Notes: generated by a model not told the origin, from the letters alone. A stretch of 64,000 bases of DNA from Paraglaciecola sp. 20A4 (GCF_011378905.1 NZ_WTPY01000006.1:115682-179681), one strand, 5' to 3'. Shown: positions 1-9,039, counted from the stretch's first letter. Program-made: numbers and translations.

Positions 1-1
1 A

Positions 2-820
2 CGTGGCGGCGTAGCCCTGACGGAGCCAAACGCAGGCACCGATTTACAAGCGATTCGCAGCACCGCTGTAAGAGACGGCGATGATTACATCATCAATGGT
101 GCAAAAACGTGGATAACCAATTCACTTAACGGTAATTCATTAGCTGTACTGGTGAAAACAGATCTAAACGCTTTGCCAGCCCATACAGGCACCAGTATGT
201 TTATCGTTGAAACCAAAGACGAAAACGGCGAATTCAAAGCAGGCATAACCGTATCGAAAATGAAAAAAATGGGTTATCGCTCCATCGATACCTGTGAAGT
301 CGTATTTGAAAACGTACGTGTGCCCGCTGCAAATTTGGTGGGTGAAAAAGAAGGTTCAGGCTTTAAGCATGCTATCGGAGGCCTGGAACTCGGGCGCATA
401 AACGTAGCTGCTCGAGGAGCAGGTATTGCTAGAGGCGCCACTGAACTGGCGGTGCGTTATGCACAAGAGCGTGAAACCTTTGGCAAACCTATTTGCCAAC
501 ATCAGGCTATTCAGCTCAAATTAGGCGAAATGGCCACGCAGGTTGAAGCTGCAAGATTGTTGATTGAGCAGGCCGCCGCTAAATACGATGCTAATGAGCG
601 CTGTGATATGGAAGCGGGTATGGCCAAATACTTTGGCTCAGAAGCAGGGGTATTTTGTGCCAATGAAGCCATGCGTATTTTTGGCGGATATAGTTACTCA
701 GTTGAATACGATATTGAGCGTTACTACCGAGATGCCATGTTGATGTGTATTGGCGAGGGTACCAATGAAATGCAACGCATTATCATTGCTAAACAAATTA
801 TAGATAAGAATAAAATTTAA
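2..820 (+). CDS. acyl-CoA dehydrogenase, 5'-truncated by window edge
   Basis: The reading frame is open from base 2, so the gene starts outside the window. The visible part begins in the middle domain with ALTEPNAGTDLQAIRS, the FAD/substrate-binding signature of the family, followed by INGAKTWITN. The C-terminal helical domain carries RETFGKPICQHQAIQLKLGEM and ends with IGEGTNEMQRIIIAKQI, where the Glu of GEGT is placed like the catalytic base of short/medium-chain enzymes. The protein would oxidise an acyl-CoA to the enoyl-CoA and pass electrons to ETF. Two CoA-transferase genes follow on the same strand, which suggests catabolism of a CoA-activated acid. The substrate cannot be read from the sequence. 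Confidence 0.93.
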   Translation, partial: RGGVALTEPNAGTDLQAIRSTAVRDGDDYIINGAKTWITNSLNGNSLAVLVKTDLNALPAHTGTSMFIVETKDENGEFKAGITVSKMKKMGYRSIDTCEVVFENVRVPAANLVGEKEGSGFKHAIGGLELGRINVAARGAGIARGATELAVRYAQERETFGKPICQHQAIQLKLGEMATQVEAARLLIEQAAAKYDANERCDMEAGMAKYFGSEAGVFCANEAMRIFGGYSYSVEYDIERYYRDAMLMCIGEGTNEMQRIIIAKQIIDKNKI

Positions 821-838
821 TTTAATTTAATGCTTGTT

Positions 839-874
839 AGCAGCGCTTAGTAAATGAATTTTCCAAGCGCTGCT
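839..874. repeat. 10-bp inverted repeat between dehydrogenase and CoA-transferase
   Basis: AGCAGCGCTT at 839-848 is exactly complementary to AAGCGCTGCT at 865-874, with a 16-nt loop. It sits just after the dehydrogenase stop. There is no T-run after the hairpin (CCCTATC follows), so it is not a typical intrinsic terminator. It may protect the upstream mRNA end or act as an attenuator before the CoA-transferases. Confidence 0.5.
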
Positions 875-921
875 CCCTATCGAAATACAGTCAAAAAACA
901 GCTAGAGCAAAGGACACAGCC

Positions 922-2112
922 ATGACACAACTTCCCCTTGATGGTGTACGAATTATCGCAGTTGAACAATATGGCGCAGGCCCCTATGGCTCCATGTATT
1001 TAGCAGATTTGGGTGCAGAGGTGATCAAAATTGAAAACCCTGCCATTGGAGGGGATGTGTCTCGTCAAACGGGACCGTTTTTTCTAGGTGAAAACGACAG
1101 TTATTTTTATCAAACCTTTAACGTGAACAAGAAAAGCCTAACGCTGAATTTAAAATCAGAAGAAGGGCGCAAAGTGTTTGAAAAACTGGTGAAAACTGCC
1201 GATGCGGTAACCAATAATTTACGTGGCGATCAGCCGCAAAAGCTAGGTATTACCTACGAGCAGTTGAAACACATTAATCCGAAAATTGTCTGCGGGCATT
1301 TATCAGCCTATGGCCGAGATAACGATCGTGCTAGTTGGCCAGGCTATGACTATTTAATGCAAGCCGAAGCGGGCTTGATGTCACTAACGGGTGAGCCAGA
1401 CCAAGCACCCACTCGCTTTGGGGTCTCAATGGTGGACTTTATGACAGGTGCTGTAGCGTCATTGGGGTTAACTGCGGCTATGTTAGGTGCTCATCGTACG
1501 GGGCAGGGGCGCGATGTCGATGTTTCGCTGTTTGATGTGGCGTTGCATCAGTTATCTTATCCCGCCACTTGGTATTTAAACGAAAGCCACGTGGTAAAGC
1601 GCGTAGCGCGTTCAGCACATCCTGCAACCGTGCCATGTCAGCTTTATAAAACCCAAGATAGCTTCGTATTCCTTATGGCCATGACGGATAAATTTTGGGA
1701 TGTGCTGGTGGATATTTTAGATGATGCGGTGTTGAAAGAGTCACGTTTTTCGGCTGTTGCAGGTCGGCGAGAAAATCGCGATATTTTAACCACTGAGATT
1801 GATCGCGTGTTAGCTGCGCACCCAACCGCTTATTGGCTCGAAGTACTCAAAGGACGAATTCCGTGTGCGCCCGTTTATGACGTACCACAAGCGTTAAATA
1901 ACCAATATATTCGAGATATCGGTATGGTGCAAAGTGTGCCGCATCCTGCCAATCAAGAAATGGAAATACTGGCTAATCCTATCAAACTTGATGGTCAGCG
2001 CCTAAGCGGTAAAGCGGCGGTACCTATGGGTACAGATACTGAATCTTTACTGACGGAGCTTGGCTACAGCGCCGCGCAAATTGCTGAGCTTAGCGCAAGT
2101 AAAGCGGTGTGA
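922..2112 (+). CDS. CaiB/BaiF-type (family III) CoA transferase
   Basis: The 396-residue protein opens with PLDGVRIIAVEQYGAGPYGSM, continues with LADLGAEVIKIENP and has the family pattern throughout. The expected catalytic aspartate is D172 in VSMVDFMTG. Family III enzymes move CoA between an acyl-CoA and a free acid through an aspartyl-CoA thioester. The ATG is preceded by AAGGA about 8 nt upstream. A second, divergent homologue lies 41 bp downstream, so the two may form a heteromeric enzyme or act on successive substrates. Specificity is unknown. Confidence 0.9.
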   Translation: MTQLPLDGVRIIAVEQYGAGPYGSMYLADLGAEVIKIENPAIGGDVSRQTGPFFLGENDSYFYQTFNVNKKSLTLNLKSEEGRKVFEKLVKTADAVTNNLRGDQPQKLGITYEQLKHINPKIVCGHLSAYGRDNDRASWPGYDYLMQAEAGLMSLTGEPDQAPTRFGVSMVDFMTGAVASLGLTAAMLGAHRTGQGRDVDVSLFDVALHQLSYPATWYLNESHVVKRVARSAHPATVPCQLYKTQDSFVFLMAMTDKFWDVLVDILDDAVLKESRFSAVAGRRENRDILTTEIDRVLAAHPTAYWLEVLKGRIPCAPVYDVPQALNNQYIRDIGMVQSVPHPANQEMEILANPIKLDGQRLSGKAAVPMGTDTESLLTELGYSAAQIAELSASKAV

Positions 2113-2153
2113 TGTGCGCCCACATTTACGTCAATGCAAAGGAGGTTTGTTAA

Positions 2154-3314
2154 GTGAAATTAAACGGCATTAGAGTACTGGATTTATCTCTGTTCTTACC
2201 AGGCCCGCATTTTACCATGATGATGTCTGATCATGGTGCTGAGGTAATTAGTCTTGAGCCTCCAACGGGAGAACCGGTAAGGGAAATTGGCCTACAGCAA
2301 AACGGTCAATCGGTGTGGTTTAGAAATGTATTCCGCGGTAAAAAAAGTATTAATCTGAATTTAAAAAGTGAATCGGGAAAACAAGCTTTTTATAAACTAT
2401 GTGAAACGGTTGATGTGATGGTTGAAGCGTTTCGCCCTGGCGTTGTTGAGCGCCTCGGTATTGATTTTGAAACGATAAAAAAAATTAACCCTAAGATAGT
2501 CTATTGCTCAATTTCTGCTTATGGCCAAACGGGTCCCAAACGATTAAACCCTGCGCATGATTTGAGTATTCAGGCTGACTCAGGAGCATTACAGATTAAT
2601 CAAGGGCAAGACGGCAATCCCGCACAGCCGGCCATGCCAGTAGCAGATATGGCCGGCAGCTTAATGGCCTTTTCAGGGGTACTAATGGCGTTGTTACGCT
2701 GCCAGAAAACCGGCCAAGGGGATTACATTGATATCTCCATGCAAGACTCGTTGGTGGCTTGGTACGCAAACGTAATGGGCCCACCGTTTGCCGAAAATCG
2801 CTCCCCTGAACCCAAAGAAGAGCGCAGCTGGGGCGGTGCTGCCATGTACAATATTTACCAAACCAGCGATGGCCAACATTTAACCCTCGGTGGCAGTGAA
2901 ATTAAATTTGCTAAAAATTTACTCACTGCACTGAAAAGAGAAGACTTAATTCCACTTTGCTCTCAACCTCCTGGTGAGGCACAACTGCCGGTAAAAAGCT
3001 TTTTTCAAGCTACATTTTCGACTAAAACCCTAAGCCAATGGACGGAGTTTTTGACTGACATCGATGTGTGTTGGTCACCGGTTCGCAGTTTAAATGATGC
3101 TGTACGTGATGAGCATCTAGTTCAGCGAGACATGTTGTTAACCGATGAACATGGCAACTTACATCTGGGTGTACCGGTTAAGTTTCAGCAAGAGCCAGCA
3201 GACCCTAAATTTACCTTACCTACGTTTAGCCAAGATACCGAATCACTGTTAGGTGAACTAGGCTACAGCCAACAAGATATTGCAACCATGCGCAGTGAAA
3301 ATGCGTTTATTTAA
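2154..3314 (+). CDS. CaiB/BaiF-type CoA transferase, second copy
   Basis: This 386-residue family III CoA transferase starts with GTG, chosen because AGGAGG ends 8 nt before it. It begins KLNGIRVLDLSLFLPGPHFT, and the predicted catalytic aspartate is D165 in MPVADMAGS. It is clearly related to the preceding gene but far from identical, so this is an old duplication or a pairing of two subfamilies. It forms a short operon with the upstream transferase and probably the lipoprotein gene, which starts 16 bp downstream. Confidence 0.9.
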   Translation: MKLNGIRVLDLSLFLPGPHFTMMMSDHGAEVISLEPPTGEPVREIGLQQNGQSVWFRNVFRGKKSINLNLKSESGKQAFYKLCETVDVMVEAFRPGVVERLGIDFETIKKINPKIVYCSISAYGQTGPKRLNPAHDLSIQADSGALQINQGQDGNPAQPAMPVADMAGSLMAFSGVLMALLRCQKTGQGDYIDISMQDSLVAWYANVMGPPFAENRSPEPKEERSWGGAAMYNIYQTSDGQHLTLGGSEIKFAKNLLTALKREDLIPLCSQPPGEAQLPVKSFFQATFSTKTLSQWTEFLTDIDVCWSPVRSLNDAVRDEHLVQRDMLLTDEHGNLHLGVPVKFQQEPADPKFTLPTFSQDTESLLGELGYSQQDIATMRSENAFI

Positions 3315-3330
3315 CTCTTTAGGGACAGAT

Positions 3331-4371
3331 ATGAAAAAAATTATCGCTGCGTTATGTGTCGCTGCCAGTTTGGCAGGATGTGCTAGCCAAGAAGGTATGT
3401 CACAGGTGGCTGCCTCGGCAAAAGAACAAGACATTGACACCATTCAAGAAGCACTCTTTCACCAATGGTTTGCAGCTGAGTTTGATAACCACGAACAACA
3501 TTGGCAAGACAACATCTCAAAAGAAAATGATGCTGAATTACAGGTACATGAACATATTCATCATGTGTTTGCGCCGCTGGCAACACCGGCCCTTGAAGGC
3601 ACAACGTATTTTGTAAAACAATATATGGACGGCGATCCAAGCAAGGTATACCGCCAGCGCTTATATCAATTTGTGCAAAACGAAGAGAAAGGGGCATTGC
3701 AATTAAATATTTATCGTTTTAAGAATGAAGCGAAGTATGCTGATGCTCACTTACATCCACAGGTTTATCAAACTTTAACGCAAGACGAGATAATAACTTA
3801 TCCTGGATGCGAAGTGTATTGGCGCTATAACGGCGAATACTTCGACGGCACGATGGGCCACAACAGTTGCAGTATTGTATCAAAACGCAGTGGTAAAAAA
3901 ATATTCTTCAACGATACACTGCGCTTAACGGATAACGAAATTTGGATAGCGGATAAAGCCGCTGACGAAGACGGTAATTATGTGTTTGGCAATAAAGCGG
4001 GTATCCCACATAAAAATCGTAAGGTAGTTTATTTTACTGGTTGGGGCGGCACGCGTATCGGTGGTAAAGATGCTCCAGACGATGCTAAATGGATTTTCAA
4101 TCGTGATTTGCTTATGCATAACGAAGGGCAAATTGTTGCCTTGCAAGATGCAAAAACCGGGGAAAAGTCAGGCTATTCCATTCAATTGGCCCTACTAACT
4201 TATCAAAATACCTCAGACCCCATTTTTAAATTTGGTCTAATTGATGATGCTAGTGGTAAAACGATCACTTATATATGGAGTGATCGAACCAACCCTACCA
4301 CTGGAATGAATCTGCGCTGGATGCAAGCTGGCTTAAAGATTAAGGCGACGCGTCCGCATTTCGGATTCTAA
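3331..4371 (+). CDS. CpeT/CpcT-like lipoprotein
   Basis: The start is the ATG at 3331, preceded by AGGGAC; an upstream in-frame start lies inside the previous gene. The N-terminus is a lipoprotein signal with lipobox LAGC, so Cys17 would be acylated. The body (YRQRLYQFVQNEE, TYPGCEVYWRYNGEYFDGTM, then NSCSI) resembles the CpcT/CpeT family, known as phycobiliprotein chromophore lyases in cyanobacteria but also found in proteobacteria. No phycobiliprotein genes are near, so the lyase role should not be assumed; a small-molecule-binding barrel in the envelope is more plausible. The length (346 aa) exceeds cyanobacterial CpeT proteins of about 200 aa, with an extra C-terminal part. Confidence 0.7.
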   Translation: MKKIIAALCVAASLAGCASQEGMSQVAASAKEQDIDTIQEALFHQWFAAEFDNHEQHWQDNISKENDAELQVHEHIHHVFAPLATPALEGTTYFVKQYMDGDPSKVYRQRLYQFVQNEEKGALQLNIYRFKNEAKYADAHLHPQVYQTLTQDEIITYPGCEVYWRYNGEYFDGTMGHNSCSIVSKRSGKKIFFNDTLRLTDNEIWIADKAADEDGNYVFGNKAGIPHKNRKVVYFTGWGGTRIGGKDAPDDAKWIFNRDLLMHNEGQIVALQDAKTGEKSGYSIQLALLTYQNTSDPIFKFGLIDDASGKTITYIWSDRTNPTTGMNLRWMQAGLKIKATRPHFGF

Positions 4372-4414
4372 TTTGGTTTGGGGGTAGGGGTTACGCCCTT
4401 AGGTTCTTAGAGAA

Positions 4415-4443
4415 GGCGGGTCAGTTTATGACTCGCCTTTTTT
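4415..4443 (+). terminator. intrinsic terminator after CpeT-like gene
   Basis: GGCGGGTCA (4415-4423) pairs with TGACTCGCC (4429-4437) around a 5-nt loop with one G-T pair, followed directly by six T residues. Confidence 0.85.
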
Positions 4444-4524
4444 ATTCGTGCTAGTCATGAGTTAGATCTTATTCTAGCGGCTATTCTTAATATTTTTTTA
4501 ACGGGTCTCTCGTCACTCGTTTAC

Positions 4525-4564
4525 ATTGACATTTATCAAGCTCATTCCTTTGATAAATGTCAAT
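4525..4564. promoter_or_regulatory. tandem FNR-type boxes forming a perfect 15-bp inverted repeat
   Basis: ATTGACATTTATCAA (4525-4539) is the exact reverse complement of TTGATAAATGTCAAT (4550-4564). Each arm is itself an FNR-type site: TTGAC-ATTT-ATCAA at 4526-4539 and TTGAT-AAAT-GTCAA at 4550-4563, 24 bp centre to centre. They lie upstream of TonB receptor 1. A Crp/Fnr regulator with an FNR-like recognition helix is encoded at 21846-22544 and is the natural candidate, although a genomic FNR elsewhere could also bind. Confidence 0.75.
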
Positions 4565-4582
4565 CGTGGAAATTTTGGACTA

Positions 4583-4598
4583 ATTTGTCCGTGCAAAT
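4583..4598. promoter_or_regulatory. operator-like motif shared with VOC and TonB-receptor 2 promoters
   Basis: ATTTGTCCGTGCAAAT is a near-palindrome. It matches 15 of 16 bases of a motif at 24674-24689 in the divergent VOC promoter and resembles a third copy at 20875-20890. It lies 20 bp downstream of the FNR-type boxes and about 95 bp before the receptor start codon. The cognate protein is unknown. Confidence 0.65.
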
Positions 4599-4691
4599 TT
4601 GGCTAAAGTGATAGTCGTCAACTCGTTACCTTCTTGTTATCGGGAATGCACACTAAAACGAACTATTACAATAAAGTCAGAGGGATCACCC

Positions 4692-6980
4692 ATGAACATG
4701 CATTACAGTCGCAGCAAATTAGCGCAAATGATTAAGCTAGCCCTAATAGCACCATTTGTCGCCGCACCACTTGGAGCTTTTGCTCAAGAGGCCGCCCCGG
4801 ATACAGAAACCGAATTTAATAAAGAAGCGATTGAGTTAATTGAGGTTACTTCGCGTTATCGTAATGAAACGTTAAACAAAATTCCTATTTCTGTGACGAC
4901 TTTCAGTGCAGATGATATTGAAAAAGGTGGTTTACAAAATATTAATGACATCGCGATCAGCGCGGTGGGTATGTCCATGGAGAAAACCTTCGGTCGTCAA
5001 TCTGACATACCGGTGATACGCGGCGTATCGTGGATCCCTGGCTTTGGTTCACAAAAAGCCTCGTACTTCATCGATGGAGTATTCTTCGGCGGTTCAATTC
5101 AGAGCTTACCCCTTGATTTAATTGAGCGAGTTGAAATTGTTAAAGGTCCACAAAGTGCACAGTATGGTCGCCGTACTTTTTCGGGTGCAATCAACTTTAT
5201 TACCCGTAAACCGGATGACGAATTATCAGGCTACGTTAATCTGACCTTAGGCCAAAACGGCAATCAGAAACTGGCTGCAGGTGTATCGAGCAAACTAAAT
5301 GATATGTTTGCCTTTAGAGCGTCGCTTTCTGCAGATACTTATGACGGTGATTGGGAAAATACCAAAGAGGGCGGCCCGGACGTAGGCGGCGAGAAAACCA
5401 AATCAGGCATGTTGGGACTGTACTTTACACCAAGCAAGAACACCGACATCTCCGTTAACTATATTTACAATGAAAATGACGACGAAACCCAGCCATTTGG
5501 TTTTCAAGGCGCTGAGAATAACAACTGCTTCTTAGATACGCGTCCGTATTACTGCGGCGAAGCGCTAACTAATCAGCCTATCAGCTTAGGTGGTGGTGGT
5601 TTCTTACCAAACGACGCCTATGGTTTACGCAACACCAGTGAACATATTAGCTTTAAATTAAATCATCATTTTGACTTCGGAACGGTTTCACTGATCAGTG
5701 GTTGGAACTCCTATGATGGCGAAACAGGCTTGGATCAGACCTACAACGGCGATGAGCAATCATTCAGTTTCGGCTTTTTCAGTGGTGGACCTTATTTCAC
5801 ATCTGCTGATTCGTGGTATACCCTTGATTCGTCTGGCTCAGATGAATACAGCCATGAAATTCGCTTCAGTTCGAGCGCATTTGATGACAGGTTGTATTGG
5901 TCAGTTGGCGCGTATATTTGGCATTCAGAGGCTGATCCTTCAGCGGTAGACAACTTCGCGGAAGAGTTAGATAACACCGCGTTCATGGCCATGGGTACCT
6001 ATGAGTTTACCGATGACTTCCGTTTATCGGCTGAAATTCGCCGTTCTAGCGACGAAGTGACCACCGAAGCATACGACACTCTAATTCAAAACGAACAATT
6101 TGCTCATGTCAGTAATGAGTTCGACAGCACGACCACACGCTTTATCGGCGAGTACGATCTAAATGACGATACCTTGGTGTATTTAACGCGCTCTGAAGGC
6201 AACAGCCCTGGCGGGTTCAACACCAGCACTTTGTTACCTGATAACTTAGTGGTTATCGATGAAGAAGACATGGTGATGTACGAATTAGGCGTGAAATCGA
6301 CAATGTTTGATGGCAGCTTTTACGTTTCGGCCGCAGCGTACACCATGGACTGGACTAAGCAGCAGCTAACCGATAGCTTCGATGATGTAGAAGGACCGCC
6401 AGTTTCTTATACTTCGAACGCGGGCTCTACTGAAATCAAAGGGATTGAAATTCAAGGTAAATGGATTATCAACGAGCACTTCAATCTAGACTTTGGTTTG
6501 TCACGCACCGACGCCCAGTTTGAGGAGTTGTTTGACTCTAACCAATGCCGCTTCTTCGCCCCTGGTGGTGCTTCAAGCTTCTGTGTGGGTGACAACCTAC
6601 GTGAATTCGGCAACTTAAAAGGCAATACACCGCCGCAAGTACCGAAAAACGAAGCTACACTTGCCCTTAATTACTCGACCCAAATCAACGACGGCATGGA
6701 GCTCTTTAGTCGTTTAGATTTTGCTTATGATTCAACCCGTTATGCTCATGTACACAACTTAATTGAAACTGGCTCGCGTAAGCTATTGCATCTTAAAACC
6801 GGAGTTCAACTAGAGAACGTGCGTATCACGGCTTGGGTCAACAACGTGACGGACGACGACACGCCGACATATGTGTTTAGATATGTTGATGTACAAAGCT
6901 TTGCCTATGGTTCTCGTGCATTCCCAGTTGCGCCTAGCCGTGGTCGAGAGTTTGGCATCACTGCCTCATACAAATTCTAG
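4692..6980 (+). CDS. TonB-dependent outer-membrane receptor 1
   Basis: The 762-residue protein has a signal peptide ending near AFA (residue 31), an N-terminal TonB-box-like IEVTSR at residues 50-55, a plug domain (TLNKIPISVTTFSADDIE, then IERVEIVKGPQSAQYGRRTFSGAINFITRKP) and a long beta-barrel ending in an aromatic residue (ASYKF). The start ATG at 4692 follows AGAGG; an earlier frame extension has no signal-peptide logic. It imports an unidentified ligand using TonB energy. It is paralogous to the receptor at 18383-20851 and shares two promoter motifs with that region. A flavin amine oxidase follows behind a terminator. Confidence 0.93.
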   Translation: MNMHYSRSKLAQMIKLALIAPFVAAPLGAFAQEAAPDTETEFNKEAIELIEVTSRYRNETLNKIPISVTTFSADDIEKGGLQNINDIAISAVGMSMEKTFGRQSDIPVIRGVSWIPGFGSQKASYFIDGVFFGGSIQSLPLDLIERVEIVKGPQSAQYGRRTFSGAINFITRKPDDELSGYVNLTLGQNGNQKLAAGVSSKLNDMFAFRASLSADTYDGDWENTKEGGPDVGGEKTKSGMLGLYFTPSKNTDISVNYIYNENDDETQPFGFQGAENNNCFLDTRPYYCGEALTNQPISLGGGGFLPNDAYGLRNTSEHISFKLNHHFDFGTVSLISGWNSYDGETGLDQTYNGDEQSFSFGFFSGGPYFTSADSWYTLDSSGSDEYSHEIRFSSSAFDDRLYWSVGAYIWHSEADPSAVDNFAEELDNTAFMAMGTYEFTDDFRLSAEIRRSSDEVTTEAYDTLIQNEQFAHVSNEFDSTTTRFIGEYDLNDDTLVYLTRSEGNSPGGFNTSTLLPDNLVVIDEEDMVMYELGVKSTMFDGSFYVSAAAYTMDWTKQQLTDSFDDVEGPPVSYTSNAGSTEIKGIEIQGKWIINEHFNLDFGLSRTDAQFEELFDSNQCRFFAPGGASSFCVGDNLREFGNLKGNTPPQVPKNEATLALNYSTQINDGMELFSRLDFAYDSTRYAHVHNLIETGSRKLLHLKTGVQLENVRITAWVNNVTDDDTPTYVFRYVDVQSFAYGSRAFPVAPSRGREFGITASYKF

Positions 6981-7036
6981 TTTGTTACTCAGATAATAAT
7001 CTGACGTGCTAGAAGCTCAGGTTATTTTCAATTTAT

Positions 7037-7063
7037 AAAAAGCGAGTTTTATCTCGCTTTTTT
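7037..7063 (+). terminator. intrinsic terminator after TonB receptor 1
   Basis: AAAAAGCGAG (7037-7046) pairs with CTCGCTTTTT (7053-7062) around TTTTAT, with the T-run forming the 3' arm. Confidence 0.85.
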
Positions 7064-7102
7064 ATTGACTAAAATTCAGTACCACTGCAACAGAGGTTTA
7101 TT

Positions 7103-8506
7103 ATGCAACGTAGGCAGATCATAAAAGGCTTAGCTGCCAGCTCATTACTGCTAGGGGCTGGTGGCATGTCTGCGCCGCTTTGGGCCAAAGGTGATAACAA
7201 CGCTGATGTTATAGTTATCGGCGCAGGTTTAGCTGGGTTAACCAGTGCGCGGTATCTGAAACAACAAGGCTATAATGTACTGGTACTAGAAGCCCGTGAG
7301 CGAATTGGCGGGCGTATACTCACGCTTAATTCACACGGAGTAAACGCAGAGGCGGGTGGTCTGCAAATTGGTCAAGGTTACGGCCTAATGCGCACTTATG
7401 CCGAGCAGTTAGGGTTACCGCTGGTATCCTTGGGCAATTACGCCAAGCAAAACACTTTTGTTATCAATGGCCAGCGCATCAGCGCAGATGATTGGCCGGC
7501 CCACGAGCAAAACAAGCTTGAGGACAAGAATATTTTACCCTCAAGCCTATATTACGCTGCCCTAGCGGCAGGCCCCAAATATACATTGCCGTCAGACTGG
7601 ACGTCAGCAAAATACGCGCCGCTGGATATTTCATTGCAGGCGTATTTTCAAAAGCAAAATATATCACCGGAAGCTCTACGGTTAATGGATGCAAACTTAA
7701 ACGCGTTGAGTTTGCATGACTTATCCGCCGCAGATGCATTTTACCGCTTGAGCTTGGCGAGAGTTGGCGGGCGTGGGGCGCAGAAAGTAGCAGGCGGCAA
7801 TAGTCGATTTACCCAAGCTCTTGCTGATGATATTGGCGATGGGATACACAGGCAAAAAGTCGTTAGTCACATCACTGAAGGAGCAAACAATGTTAACGTG
7901 CGCTGTGAAGATGGCAGTGAATACAGTGCCAAGCGCATCGTTATAACGACGCCTTTTTCAGCATTGAAAGACGTAATTATTCAAGGGGACATCAGTGCAT
8001 CAAAGCGACGTGCTATCAATGAAGCTGTGTATACGCCAGTGACGCAGGTGCATTTTGCTGTTAAAAAACAGGCTGATGTTTCCATGCTTGCAGCGACAAA
8101 TTTATGGACGGATAACTCACTTGGCCGAGTGTTTAGCCAAGTCGATGATGCCGGTAGGTTAACGTATTTAACCAGCTGGATAAACGGCCAACAAGCAAAA
8201 GCATTAGATAAGCTGACGGTTAAAGAAGCCGTTAACATTGTTAAGGGCGCATTAAACACCTATTACCCAGGGCTTAAGGGCAAAACTGACGTGGTGCATC
8301 ATCAGTCTTGGGGCAATGAACGCTTTTCAAAAGGTGCGTACATTCAATTCGCTCCAGGACAAGTACAGGCGTTGGTGCCGCATATGGCGAGTGTCGAAGG
8401 TAAGCTGCATTTCGCTGGTGAGCACACAGAGTTTATGCATTCGGGAATGGAGTCTGCGATAGTATCGGGTTTGCGAGCGGCGCAAGAATTAAGCGATCGA
8501 CTCTAA
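7103..8506 (+). CDS. Tat-exported FAD-dependent amine oxidase
   Basis: The 467-residue protein starts with a twin-arginine signal (MQRRQIIKG followed by a hydrophobic stretch), so it is likely exported folded with its cofactor. The FAD-binding motif is DVIVIGAGLAGLTSARYLK followed by EARERIGGR, and the C-terminal flavin signature is LHFAGEHTEFMHSGMESAIVSG. Family members oxidise amines or amino acids to imines with release of hydrogen peroxide. AGAGG precedes the ATG. It is separated from the TonB receptor only by a terminator, so it may act on the receptor's cargo in the periplasm; that link is inference. Confidence 0.9.
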   Translation: MQRRQIIKGLAASSLLLGAGGMSAPLWAKGDNNADVIVIGAGLAGLTSARYLKQQGYNVLVLEARERIGGRILTLNSHGVNAEAGGLQIGQGYGLMRTYAEQLGLPLVSLGNYAKQNTFVINGQRISADDWPAHEQNKLEDKNILPSSLYYAALAAGPKYTLPSDWTSAKYAPLDISLQAYFQKQNISPEALRLMDANLNALSLHDLSAADAFYRLSLARVGGRGAQKVAGGNSRFTQALADDIGDGIHRQKVVSHITEGANNVNVRCEDGSEYSAKRIVITTPFSALKDVIIQGDISASKRRAINEAVYTPVTQVHFAVKKQADVSMLAATNLWTDNSLGRVFSQVDDAGRLTYLTSWINGQQAKALDKLTVKEAVNIVKGALNTYYPGLKGKTDVVHHQSWGNERFSKGAYIQFAPGQVQALVPHMASVEGKLHFAGEHTEFMHSGMESAIVSGLRAAQELSDRL

Positions 8507-8563
8507 CGTTCTTTATCGTGGGACAGAGCAGATATTCAATTGATTATTTTAGGGATAACCAAG

Positions 8564-8914
8564 ATGAAAGCTAACATCAAAGCGGTGCTACTCATGCCAT
8601 TATTAATTATTGGTCTACAGGCATGTAGCCCAGAAGCTAACCTAGAAGATAACAAGCGTGCACAGGTAGAAGAGGCAAAGCAGTACACGCAAGTGATATT
8701 TGAATGTGAGCGCAATGATCCTGTGATAGTACGTTTTTATAACGACAGCGAACGGGCGGTGATGACCCGTAATAACGAAGATATTGAGCTAAAACAGGAA
8801 CGCGCAGCATCGGGCTTTTTGTATAGTAATGGGCCCAATAGCATTCGCGGAAAAGGAGATGATTTGGTGGTACACATTGGCCGTATGGCAGCTATAAACT
8901 GCCGTGCTATGTGA
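8564..8914 (+). CDS. MliC-like lipoprotein (lysozyme-inhibitor fold)
   Basis: The ATG at 8564 is used because AGGGAT lies 8 nt upstream and a lipoprotein signal follows (lipobox LQAC). The mature part of about 95 residues has the MliC/PliC layout: a conserved FEC near the start, then ASGFLYSNGPNSIRGKGDD and a final Cys in INC that could pair with the first. Family members bind C-type lysozyme and protect peptidoglycan. The SGxxY and KGD elements support the call, but the protein is short and divergent. It may also be a general envelope lipoprotein of this fold. Confidence 0.65.
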   Translation: MKANIKAVLLMPLLIIGLQACSPEANLEDNKRAQVEEAKQYTQVIFECERNDPVIVRFYNDSERAVMTRNNEDIELKQERAASGFLYSNGPNSIRGKGDDLVVHIGRMAAINCRAM

Positions 8915-9025
8915 ATAAGCCGGGTGATGCAGCCTGCAAAGGCGTGCTAGGTTTTTTTCAAATAAGTTACCAAACGTGAATACATGAATAAACCACTGGC
9001 GCGGTCGCCTGGCTTAATACATAAT

Positions 9026-9039
9026 TGAACAGTTGTTCA
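9026..9039. promoter_or_regulatory. palindromic operator candidate before EthD gene
   Basis: TGAACA-GT-TGTTCA is a perfect 6-2-6 palindrome, 70 bp before the EthD start. The size fits a small dimeric repressor site such as TetR type. No regulator gene is adjacent. Confidence 0.45.

Noticed and set aside
4599-4691. Upstream extension of TonB receptor 1 frame
   Set aside because: It precedes the signal peptide, abuts the 16-bp operator motif and lacks a good ribosome site.
8930-8957. Weak hairpin followed by T-run after the MliC-like gene
   Set aside because: Stem has mismatches in most positions; too weak to call a terminator.
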